DNA from: Nymphaea colorata
Taxonomy: Eukaryota; Streptophyta; Magnoliopsida; Nymphaeales; Nymphaeaceae
Length of the DNA stretch: 64,000 bases
Reading direction: 5' to 3'
Assembly: GCF_008831285.2 (NCBI RefSeq)
Contig: NC_045141.1
Location: 4,977,224-5,041,223, forward strand
Shown: positions 49,104 through 64,000 of the stretch, piece after piece
Layout of the letters: the number at the start of each line of letters is the position of its first letter
Position numbering within the stretch: position 1 is the first letter of the stretch
Notes under the pieces: generated by a model
The model's input: only the letters and a program-made list of their open reading frames with translations
Told to the model about the DNA's origin: nothing
Database searches by the model: none
Program-made: the position numbers and the translations under genes

Positions 49104-49439
49104 AGCATTTCTTGCACAGTCGAATGCTGGTGAAAGCTATGTGGCACCACCACAAGTGCGACAAAAGGTTGTGCACTTTAATTTCATATGTTCTTTGAAG
49201 GTTGTCCAAACGCCTTCACCTGTGTTTGAATGGCAAGAGTATGTCTGAGACAAAAGGTTCAAGTCATGCCTTCTTCTTCATCATTCAAACATATGGCTCG
49301 ACATACTTAACAGATTGAGCCTTCTCTAAATGAATAATTTTCTAAGGGGACTGGAGAATTCTAATGGAGTATGGGAAACAAGCAGCAACACGTTCAAAAT
49401 CATGCTGGTTAAGAGGAACAAATAATTTTCTCCGGATCA

Positions 49440-50361
49440 GGATTCACCTGTATCGATCATTCTGATTATTATGTCCCATTGACCGGTGACATCGCAAGCT
49501 TTGCCCCCAGCTCACCGAACACAACTTGCAAGAAGTCTCATGAACATGTCGTATGAAGTCTAAGAACGGGTTGAGGGAAAACCGATAGGATTATGGGATA
49601 TTCTGCCAAACATGAAATAGTGCGTCAGATTATCTTCAGTTACACATTCCGGAAATCCGTTGAGGACCAGGGAAAATAATTTACTGGACAATGTGTACGC
49701 CTCTTTCGTTGTGAGCATGGAAGCAAGTCCTCTTAGGCAGTGCTTATACGCATGAATTAATGACACCCGCGCACTGCCTTCACTGTACAATAAAATCATA
49801 GATTATGTGATTCCTTTCTCAAGTTAATGAAACAAGTACAAGCGACTTTCTTGCCATGGAATAACAGATGACAGCAACTTCAAGTGGTTTGCTTCCTCAT
49901 AATTTTCTCCTTCAATTTCGTTGCTGCTACTCAACGTACTTCCCATGCATAGAACATGTGCCTAGCTAGGAGACACACCCAATAAGCTAAAGGTTGGATA
50001 CCAAAATGTCTACAATTTCTTTGGAAATGAAAAATAGAACGTTGGAAAAAAGCAATCTAATGGTCGGTAAACTCTTAAATTCATAGAGAAACTGGACTCA
50101 AAATTCATTTGGTCTTGGAAATGCTCAATTATGCCCAACAATTCTATTAAATCTAATTCAATGGTCTTTTATCACAAGAATTTATCAATATAATTCTCGT
50201 TACTAATAGACAGTAACAACTAAGAAGAGGTCAATAAATTTTAACTACTAATCATGGAGTATCATATCAAGTGTACGTACCTTTGGCACATTACTTGAAG
50301 CCCCATGGAGAATGACAGAAGCGGAGACCAGGAAGAAGAGGAGCAGCCTGGTTTCTTCCAT
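49440..50361 (-). pseudogene. subtilase 5' part, copy B
   Basis: Same exon structure and exon lengths as copy A. Exon 1 (50361-50281, 81 bp): MEETRLLLFFLVSASVILHG then ASSNVPK. Exon 2 (49961-49855, 107 bp): AHVLCMGSTLSSSNEIEGEN then YEEANHLKLLSS, with a GC donor (ATG|GCAAGA). Exon 3 (49782-49560): SARVSLIHAYKHCLRGLASM then LTTKEAYTLS, stop. The degenerate catalytic start here keeps D-T-G (DIIIRMIDTGES) near 49480-49445, followed by a stop. The peptidase domain is missing. All three exons are open, so the two copies have kept splicing and frame while diverging by several percent. Confidence 0.75.
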
Positions 50362-52363
50362 GGGCGACGTCGGGGTTAATGGTGTTCTTTCTCCTCTGGA
50401 GGCCTTATTTGTAGCTGTGATCATGTGGGAAAAAGCCAAAACGAATTTGTGTGAGCTGTATGGAATAGAACCTTGCTGTGGCCAAGTTTGAAAAATTGAC
50501 TTATCGATGCTTTAGTCCTAGGGATCTTTATTTTTTCTTTACTTTATTTCTTTATTTTGTTCCTCATTTTATTTTTCAGGAGGATTAAGACAGTGGGCAG
50601 ATATATTATTCCAACAAAGCATGCCTTGTCTTTCCCATATATACGAAAGACTTACTTGACATTATGCCACGATCTTCAACCGGCTTGAACCATTGTGTTG
50701 CACACACACACACACAGGATCTAGACTGATTGGGACTGAAATAATCAGGTTTAGTTTAGTTGGGATATCAAATTAGGTTGTTACTGTTGTTGTTTTCACA
50801 GATATTGACCCATTAGGCAACAGATACCTAAGAGAATAAAATGAATAGGAGTGTGTTTGATAAGAGGAACATTGTGTGCTTGTAAAATGTATTTCAAAAC
50901 CTTTACATTATTGTTTCAAAACACAATGTATAATCATGTCTAACATCTAATTGTTGACATTATGTTATGCTAACTTTTATGTCATGTATTTTGAAAATGT
51001 GTCCCAACAATACACAAAACATTATTCTTATCAAATTCCCAATGCAATAATCTTGTATTGGTAACGAGGAGGAAATATTGCAACAAGATAACAATAGAAT
51101 GTATTTTTTTTACTTAATTTATTGTGGCTGAGCCAAGACCATCGGCGTATGAGATTACCACATTGAGAAGAGAAAAAAAAAAGTCAAACTCCTCTGAGGC
51201 CGACTTCCCACTTTTTCATTTTACCATTGCCGCATGAATTCTATTAGTGATGAGCCATTGTACTTCAAGATCTTCAAGTTGAAGGATGATGAGTCAACAT
51301 GAAGGCATGTGTTCCTCACAAGACATTCACAGAGAGTTATTTAACCTATAGTGGAAGAAAAAATAAAAAAAGGAAGAAAAAAAAGAAGTCTGGGCTTCAT
51401 GCATCCAACTGTTTGATGCCTCTGAAGTTGCCACAAAAACCAAAGAAGGCATCTTTCATTGGGGGAAATTGAATTTAATCAAAAGAATATTCACATTGAG
51501 CAGCAACTCTTTCTTTTGTTTAGGACAAGTAACATGTTTTTCCAATTTAAAGAAGAAGAGGGAAAAAACGATCAAACCTGTTTCTACAGTACTGAAAGAA
51601 GAGACTTTAAGTGCAGCTTCCTGAAATCTGGTTGGGAAGAGGAGATGTGGGTGACAAGCAAGTACAAATATTCATCGGCAACGAAGAAGACTGAAATCTA
51701 GACCTTTTCCTTCTTTTGGCTATGCCCTGCTCCTTTGGTGCCGTCACATGCTTCAAGCCCTCCCTCTCCCTTTCAAATCTATGATTTTTTCTCATGATGT
51801 TGTCTTTGTAAGGCACGGCCATTGCGGTTGGCTTCTTTCTAGAGGGCCCCATTAAATTTAACAGGTCTACTCCTCCCATGGTTCTTCATTGCATGTAGAA
51901 AGTGTTTGGTTTCCATTTTCAGAATGTTGAAAGCAAGAACACCTTGTTCGTGCATGTTCTGAAAGACATAAGGATAAACGTTGTCATTTAAAACCATATT
52001 TTAAAAAATTATGGTAAATAAACTGAATGATGTTTTGAAACTTTTTAGAACAGCTTTATGAATATAAAGAAAACAATATAAGGTAATGAAAAAGGTGTGA
52101 AGTTTTAAAATTAATTGGATTTTAGAAAAATAGAATAGCGCAAAATGACATTGCTATTGAATATTATAGTACAACAATTACTGCCTTGTTCATAATAGAT
52201 AAAAATAGCATTTTTTTCCTCAAAAGAAGAAACCACATCTTCTATTTCAGGAAAATCTTACATGAAACAACATTTTATATTTTACTAAATGACAAGACAG
52301 TGGCCCCTGTGGCTCAACTTTCTAACTCTTCCACTAATTTGCATATGAGAGAAAAAGACAAAC

Positions 52364-53166
52364 CTGGCAGCTCTTTGCAAATTACATCTTCAAATGTACT
52401 CCCATAGAACCTCACTGGTGTTCTTGTGGTGCTAGTTGCCAAATAAAATTTTCAGTAACCACTCAATGAGTGAAAAAATGGCAAGCCCTCAACCCAATAG
52501 CTAACACTCTCTAAAGAACTAGAAACAGCATCGTCATTCCATGTGGGTAAGTTGGAAAACAGCACATCAACTTTCCTTCTCTTGCACCAATACTTGAGAG
52601 GTGCAGCTGACAGCAGTTGAATAACTTTAATTTTTAAAATTATGTCAAGAATACATAGCAGAAATATATGAAGAATGCCAAATTTAACTATCTGCAATAA
52701 AAAAATGAAAAAAGGAAGGAGATGAACCGAGTACATGTGCCATCACAAATTGAGCTTTATACCTAAACAAGTTTAATTATACAAACTCAAATGCAAAGCC
52801 CTATCTAAAGTTTTCCAAATAATCCACTAATCCTGAAAAGCAACATAAGATCATAATTCAGTACACAACAGCAACTAACCAAATCTAAACAACAAAAGAA
52901 TGTGCATAGACAATCACTCGCACACACAAGATGCATAGTCGATCCTCATCCAACTCCAAGGCCACGAGGCAATTCAGCAACATGCAAAGATCATTTGAGC
53001 AAGTGTCTCATCAAGAACAAAAATGTGACTCACCTTCGACCATGTCGTGGCACTGCAGCAGCACATAAGCATCGCGCTTCTGCAACTTGATGATTGCCTG
53101 ATCTTCCCAAACCCTACTGCCACTCCAAATCGTGAAGACAACTCCGCCGGCCAGAGCTGGCGTCAT
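52364..53166 (-). pseudogene. GH2 beta-galactosidase exons 1-2, copy B
   Basis: Exon 1 (53166-53034): MTPALAGGVVFTIWSGSRVW then EDQAIIKLQKRDAYVLLQCH, donor GTGAGT. Exon 2 (52606-52364): AAPLKYWCKRRKVDVLFSNL, TWNDDAVSSSLESVSYWVEG, LPFFHSLSGYWKFYLATS, donor GTTTGT. The join gives a continuous frame of about 125 codons. It matches the N-terminus of plant LacZ-type GH2 beta-galactosidase (VWEDQ...KRD.hv.l.CH..vEGal.YW..r..vd). The catalytic barrel exons are absent downstream, so it is a truncated gene. Unlike copy A, exon 2 has no stop. Confidence 0.88.
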
Positions 53167-53542
53167 CTTGCCGGAGAATGGGGAAAACACTTGGACGAGA
53201 CCATCTGAATTCCAAGAAGTCGCACTAAAATGTTATACTCCAAAGAGTGATGTGTGACCCTTGGGATCAAACTCTTTTCAATATTCACTATAATGGGCAA
53301 TATTGTACGGACTTGCTTAAGAAGTCACTAAAATAGAGGAAAAAGAAAGCTTAACAATTTAAGGAACTAAAGAATAAATGGCCATCAAAAGGATGAGCAA
53401 GCATAAAGAGAAACCAAAGATTTGCACAAAATAGTAAGTCAAAAATCTTTTTCCACTTGATTTGAAATGTAAACACTTCAAATTGCAAATGAGGATCATA
53501 AAACTCCATGGTCCAATGCAGCCACCGATGTTTCATTGTGAA

Positions 53543-54106
53543 GACTCGTTGACTATGTATCACTTCAGATGGATGACCAGAGTGATGCACTGCTTGTTTT
53601 CTCCTTCCATATTTTTCTGTCTGCAACATAGTACTCAAAATGCAGTTAAATATCAGGCACCTCAATCTTCAAAATTGCCAAATTGCTTGGAGTCCAAGAT
53701 TTGCGAACAGTCCAAGATGCTGATAATGCTGACACAAGGTGTTGAATTGTCAATCCTATTGATTGTTCAACTACTTGCAGAAAATAATAATACAACCTAA
53801 TAAAAAATTCTCTTCGACATGCATGACTCGTTGACTATGTATCACTTCAGATGGATGACCAGAGTGATGCACTGCTTGTTTTCTCCTTCCATATTTTTCT
53901 GTCTGCAACATAGTACCCAAAATGCAGTTAAATATCAGGCACCTCAATCTTCAGAATTGCCAAATCGCTTGGAGTCCAAGATTTGCTAACAGTCCAGGAT
54001 GCTGATAATGCTGACACAAGGTGTTGAATTGTCAATCCTATTGATTGTTCAACTATTTGCAGAAAATAATAATACATCCTAATAAAAAATTCTCTTCAAC
54101 ATGCAT
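53543..54106 (+). repeat. 282-bp tandem duplication
   Basis: 53543-53824 and 53825-54106 are near-identical copies starting GACTCGTTGACTATGTATCA. They lie in the part of copy B that is deleted in copy A, so the age relative to the segmental duplication cannot be told. Function unknown. Confidence 0.88.
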
Positions 54107-55115
54107 GCATGAAACAAGACATGAAAGGGGTGACAACATCATCGCACAATCGAAGTCTTGCCAGACCTTCACGCACCTTTGCTTCACCACCATGCATGCA
54201 TGGATGCATGGTTTTCTGCATGATATCATCATGTCACACAAATACTGATTAATGGCTCATGTTGGCTTGTAGATGAACTTTCAACTTCCAAAATGGCACT
54301 GTACATTGATGCATAGGAAGAGGTGATAAAAATGCCCCTAATCCCTTTCTTCACGACTCTCTTCAATTGGCTACCAATTTTAATGAGAAAATACAATACA
54401 TGCAGAATCAGGGATCAAATCTTTATAGATAATCCTATTGCCTCCTTGTTCTACTGTACCATCAATAATTATGAAGACAGGTAGAGTCACCTCCACAAAA
54501 AAGCGTATTCAAGTGTCCTAGGCACTCAAGAGAGAAAGGGGCTAGCCTTTTCAATAAATAAGAGGCTTGAAGTGAGAAACAAAACAAAGTGAAGATACCG
54601 ATGTAGAAGGAGTAGCAGCAAATATAGATGACTATACAACTCCAGTGTACACATGCATCTTTATATACCTAGGTATAGCCATGACATGTGCAACTAACAT
54701 ACATGCATTTAAATAGAATCACAAGCTCAATGAGGAGAACATAACAGTTAACAATCAAACTACAACTACTTTAACTAGGACTCATACAAGCATGGCATTC
54801 TGAACCACGAGCACTACTCTAAACCACATCCGCACTATACTATACAACAACTAAGAAGGCAAGAAGAAATTTCAATTTTAAATCAAACTTTCATGCATCT
54901 CAAACTATATCAAAACATCAAGACAAATCAATTTAAAATGTGTTCTTCACAAGAAAAAACATAAATTTTCATAAGACAACCAAATGGATTCATGTTGGAC
55001 TAAGAGAAACTCGATTGGCTGTACAGAAAATGATGAAGGACATGCACAAGGGATATTCAAGCCCTTCGCTCCCTCCCTCCATCTCTCTCTCTCATGTATA
55101 AGCCCCGACTTAATC

Positions 55116-58100
55116 TCTCTCTTTTATATATGTAAGCCGATGTTATATATGCCAACATATATAATAGTCAAGAAGAATACTTTTGTGTATATAGACAAGG
55201 TAGTGTGTTAAGTTCTAAACTATTTCATTTGCATTTATGAAGTGCCTGTGCATTTCATTTTGTTGCTTCATTATTAGTTTGAGCCTTCCCCAACTTCTAT
55301 GATAATATAAGCAATTGTGTGTCTGGGTCCACTGGGATTGGATTCTTCCAGAGATAAGTTGGATAAGGAAATATGTATGCGGAAATTTACATGTGAAGGA
55401 GCCACTGCGGAGTTTTATGTTTGCTCCTCCCTTTTGAAAGGTGAATGATGAGTCCCTTTTTATGATCTGAAGTTTTTTCTTTTATTGTCTCTTGTAGTCA
55501 CATTCGTCCTAAAATTAATTGATTTTCTGCAGATCAAGTACTTCCCTGTGCCGTGCTTCACTTTTTCCTTCTTAATTTATTTTTGCGTTTTTGAACATTT
55601 CAATTGGAGATTGGCCTCAGGTAAGTTCATTTATGTATTATACTTGTATTTATGTTGATGCTAGCTTCTAACAAGTTTGACAAGACATTCTAGTGTTGAA
55701 TTGAGTTGGATATTTCTCTTTACATGAAGTTTCTTAATAATAAGTGAATGTGAATGTTTTTATTTTAGTGTTTTATAGCATGAGAAAAAGCCAATGAAAG
55801 AGAAAAAAAGCTTGGGTGCCCATTGGCTCATTCACTAAGCCATTATCTGCGCTGAAACTTTAAGTATGCAAGTGGGAAACTGATGTTTGGGAATTTGTGA
55901 GTTCTGAACTTTGATATTCTAATTCAAGGAATCATGCTTCTCTCATGAGCTTCAGCTTTTTGAAAAACTAGTTTTTTTCTTATATAATCTACACCACTTT
56001 CTGAAGGCTTTTTTTTATTCATTTTCTTTAATCTTTTAGGGTTTTGAAATGTCCACTTTGTAATATCTGTTTGTGCATTGGCTTTTTTTTTCAATTTCTA
56101 TTCCAGATGATTTATTTCTCTCTTCATGGTTTTAGAATGAATTACCTAATTAATAGATATTTGTGAATAGACAAAATTTTCCCAACTGCTCTATATTTTT
56201 GGAAGCTCATCTTAATGGAGTTTTTATTTATTGACATTTTGAGTACCATTTGTCATTGTCATGTATGCCTAGGCTGGTATAGCAGGAAAATGCATAGCAC
56301 AAAAAGTGCAACCTCAGATATGGGTGTGACAGAATGTAAATATATATATCTGTATATCTGCATATAAAGAGAAAGACTTGTGATTTCTGAATTTCCTCAA
56401 AAGCATTTGAAGAATGTGTTTCATGATCTAGATTTTTCTTGTCATGGTTGATGGGTTTGAACTTTTAAATGAGTGTTCTATTAAGAAAAAAATACATTGG
56501 CAGAGCTATTTTGTCTAAGCATTTTCATGCATAGCTTTCACATGCCTATTTCATTTAGGTACCACTTGAAAGTTTAACATAGATCTCTGCATTGCATTCT
56601 GCAAACAAATAATCACTAGCTTTTTTTTTTTTTTTGCTGTTAGTACAGATTAGTTGCCAAGCATGTAGTAGTTGCTATTTCTCCTAAGCTTGTTTAGCAT
56701 ACATCCCATTTGAGAATGAACTGGCACCTTTCTTTGAGAAGTTTTGGATTTTCATGCTTCAACTCTGTAGTGATACTAGATTCTGACCAAGGAAGTTGAA
56801 AATTGTTGCTCAATGATGATTGGAGTTATGACAGCAGTTGGAGTGATTGTTGCACTGAAATTATGAAAGAATTCTAAATTTTCCAGAGAAATGAAACTGC
56901 CTGAAGAAAAAGGAACTCAATCAGATGAATGTGAATGATTTGACAAATAATTTTTTTGAAGTTGATATTTATTCACTCAAATTGTTTAGTTTAGGATCAT
57001 TTGTTTACTCTTCTAGTATTTACAAGTATTAAAAAGCCTATTCAGCATTGTTGTTTCTAATTCTTCATTCTTAGTTGCTAAGATGTATCCCATATGATAT
57101 CTATTATGAAACTGATACCGATACTTTATGGTGATCTGTTTTTTCTTGAGGCTGCTTATCGATATGTGTGTGTGCAGGATTAGACACTTAAATGGTGTGT
57201 GCAGGATTAGACACCTAGATGGCAAATGCCTTTGTTCCTATTTCTTTGATTAGGCCCCACTTTATGTACTAGGAGAAATTGTGTCAGCAAATGTTATTTA
57301 TTCAATTTAATTAGTAGATATTTTTATCATGTTCTCTTTAGTGGGACACTGTTGTAGATTAGTTACAGTGAAACGTGTATGTGTTTCTTTAAGAGTTGAA
57401 AACTGAAACTGGTTAGACTTGATGAAAAGTGAAAACCGGATTGTAGAAACTCAGATATTTCTAATCTAAAGCATATTTTCTTATGATTAAGTACGAGGAA
57501 ACACAAACATACAGGGTTTGATTGGATAAAAAAAGCATCACTACTAAGGCTTTTTGAGAGACATGATGTGGGGCCAAATGAAAAGCTGTATATACTAATA
57601 TCTCCTTGCATGCATGTGGAGACTTTTTTGGTCTTTTTTTGAAAATGCTACATTTGCACTCGCACTCAGACAACACTTTTTCCCATGTGTTTTACTCCCT
57701 TTTGCATTTCTTGTCTGATAAGCTAAAAAGGAGAAATTGATTTTTCTGTCTCATTTCCTGAGTTTTCCATATCATATTTCATTACGGCTGCTTCATGACA
57801 TTAAGTGAATGGAATATATAAATAAAATGAGATTTTTCACTGGGACTTCAAAGATTCATATAATGATCCTGAATGAAAGAGGAAAAAAATATATAAAAAA
57901 CATGTATAAACTGGATGACCATTTTATTTAATTCATGGGATTATGCTTACTTGATCATCCAAAACATTTACATAATATGAAAATCTGGAGTTATTTCCTT
58001 TCAAATGTTATTTCCTTGTATTTTTGCTATTAAGATGCTCAAGCTTGGGCCTTCAATGCCAATGGTCACCTATTCTCAAGTTGGTTGCTAAATACTTTTA

Positions 58101-59179
58101 TCTGTTTAATTATATTTGGGCCTGCCTATTGTACTTCTTAGTATTTACTTCAAATTGTATGTTTCTTTAGGTTTTATTCTCCTATCTTCTCCTAGCTCCA
58201 AATATTACTTAGATCTTTTGTACAATTCTGATTATCTTGCATTTGCAGTTAGGACTTATGGCCTAATTTTGCTGATGCCTGGTCAAATTTGTCATGAGAA
58301 AGAAATTACTATTTTTTGCGTTGGTAAAGGAATTAACAAAAATATCAAATGAGGCATTGAAACAGGACTACAAAAACTGAAAAGCCAGCCTCTTTTATGA
58401 GAGCATAGCAGCAAATTCGGATGAAAGCCTTGGTGCAGCTGAAGAGGGCCTATTTGATCTTCTCTTGTAACAGTTTTGCTGCCCATTTACCACTGCCATA
58501 GAGAGTATGTTCCAAATAGTCTATAACATGTTTGAAGCTCATAGTTATGTTGTTATAAATCAACTAGCATAAATTTTGTAACATCCATTGGGTTTGATCT
58601 GCACATATTAAGTGGTATACCTTTTTTTTTCCTGCTTAGTTGTATAAGATCAGATGTAGGGGAAATATACACTACTAATTGGTTGATAATGACCCATGAG
58701 TATCTAAACTTCTAAAGTGTTGGCAAAAACTTTGTTATGAAACTATTCTTAAGTCCTTCCAAAATCCAAACATGTGGAGTGCTATATAAATTATTAATGA
58801 GCCAATAAATGACAACATTATTTTATTATTTGAAAGAACTAAAATTCAGAAAAGAAAAAGTGACTCATTGGACTTTAAATTCGAAGCATTATTTTATTAT
58901 TTTTTTGTTTGCACTCAATGATGACAATCTATGGATTCACCTATATAAACCTCGGCTAAGGTTGCAAAATGAGAGCTTGAATATTGCTTGTGAATAATCC
59001 GAGGAATATCACAGGTATTTTCAATTGCAGTTAAAGCATGAATTTTTCCTTAGTGAACAAGTACAAGAAAAGGTATTGTCTATCGACATCAGTTTGAGTG
59101 GAAAATTCATGCCACTAAACAAGGTCATGGTGACAACATGTGAGTACTTTCTTCTTTCACTAAGTTGTAGGATGAAATC
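55116..59179. other. long noncoding stretch
   Basis: AT-rich with many T-runs, intron-like. I searched by eye for JmjN and the first half of a JmjC domain belonging to the gene at 60.7 kb and did not find them. It may be a large intron, or the 5' part of that gene may be lost. Confidence 0.4.
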
Positions 59180-59580
59180 ACTTTCTTTGTTTCTTCAAAT
59201 ATTTCACAAAACTTTTGAAACTCAGTTTGAGAAAAACCTTTGTTTCTTAAAATTGAAGAAATTGTTCACAAGAAGCACGTGGTTGTACTCAACAAAATGG
59301 GCCTGTAGAAGTAAAACACAAGCACATAATGCAAACTCTTTGAGGATTTTTATTTGATGTTTAGAAAATCCTTGTGTTTTACTTGGGTATACCAAAATCA
59401 AATAGATATAGTTGTTGTTATCCCTAGAATAACAAATTATATGTTTCTTAATGATAGTTTTCTTGGTAAGGGAAAAATTTATGATGATGTTCCTAAAGAA
59501 GACAATGAATATGTATTTCTTTACAAAGAAGATGCTTTAGCTGGGAATTATGATGATAGATGTTGTACAATCTGATATGC
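59180..59580 (+). pseudogene. Copia integrase fragment, degenerate
   Basis: In shifting plus-strand frames it gives FHKTFETQFEKN, then CTQQNGPVEVKHKHIMQTL, where Copia integrases have 'TPQQNGv.ERKnrhi.e.aR'. It ends with NNKLYVS and IYDDVPKEDNEYVFLYKEDA, fitting the 'GY...Kgyrcy.p....yvSrdV.F' tail. An internal deletion and several stops are present. A small relic without LTRs. Confidence 0.6.
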
Positions 59581-63781
<4,201 letters not shown>

Positions 63782-64000
63782 GTAAGAATGTCTTCATTCT
63801 TCTTTTGTTGTAGCCTTGAAGGATGGAAAGTGCAATATGGAAATTATCAATGACATCTGTATAGGACATTGGGTAAAGTTTAGCTTAGTGTTTTTGTCAG
63901 TATTGGCCAGAGCAGGATTTTTTATAACTGTTATTCTTCCCCCTAGGCCAAATATAATGCTCACAATTTATTGGGTTTGTTGTTACTTTGACTTCATCAG
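63782..64000. other. JMJ intron start
   Basis: Begins with a canonical donor (GTAAGA). The expected last exon (AIEA.DP.HQC.EYW-type sequence) is not seen before the window ends. Confidence 0.5.

Larger units (their letters stand above)
48992..55115 (+). repeat. segmental duplication, main block, copy B
   Basis: Counterpart of 24729-31175 in the same orientation. Contains a single 1463-bp-type unit and an additional 1.4 kb (52860-54290) missing from copy A. Confidence 0.9.

Noticed and set aside
20372-55115. Helitron termini delimiting the gene-fragment mosaic
   Set aside because: At the visible repeat edges the flanks do not show the A|T insertion site with TC start and hairpin-CTRR end; copy 2 begins after G rather than A.

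Overview
This is nuclear DNA from a flowering plant. Large introns with canonical splice sites, plant-only gene families (LRR-XII receptor kinase, VAL-type B3 repressor, TIC110, plant subtilase), Ty1-copia and L1-type retrotransposons, and nuclear-integrated plastid DNA all support this. I cannot name the species. The window is gene-poor and dominated by broken genes, transposon remains and duplications. I found no gene that is clearly intact from start to stop.

Layout. 0-6 kb: noncoding DNA, a decayed LINE ORF1 (1.8-2.95 kb) and a MITE-like element (4.14-4.51 kb). 6.26-8.91 kb: an LRR receptor kinase pseudogene. 9.7-11.65 kb: two direct copies of an unidentified ~490-bp repeat. 11.65-16.8 kb: decayed Copia elements on the minus strand, containing a 100-N assembly gap and two primer-binding sites that imply at least two elements. 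17.0-20.1 kb: a LINE with ORF1 and endonuclease but no reverse transcriptase. 21.6-24 kb: organelle-derived DNA with scrambled plastid rrn16, psbC and cemA pieces.

24.7-44.7 kb: a series of fragments from unrelated nuclear genes, all on the minus strand and still carrying introns. From left to right these are a subtilase 5' part, a GH2 beta-galactosidase exon, a VAL/HSI2-like B3 gene, a selenium-binding protein gene, a TIC110 exon and an unrecognised gene with a possible transit peptide. Much of this is repeated further right: 20.37-21.35 kb matches 41.29-42.44 kb, and 24.73-31.17 kb matches 48.99-55.11 kb, in the same order and orientation. This indicates an old tandem segmental duplication with a period of about 21-24 kb. 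45.7-47.24 kb is an AT-rich simple-repeat tract.

55-64 kb: long noncoding sequence, a Copia integrase fragment (59.2-59.6 kb) and the 3' half of a JMJ14/15/18-like histone demethylase gene on the plus strand (60.7-63.8 kb), with frameshifts and stops.

The fragments do not form a pathway. The most interesting feature is the single-strand, intron-bearing mosaic of gene fragments together with its large duplication. That pattern resembles gene capture by a Helitron or other Pack-type transposon, but I could not see the element's ends.
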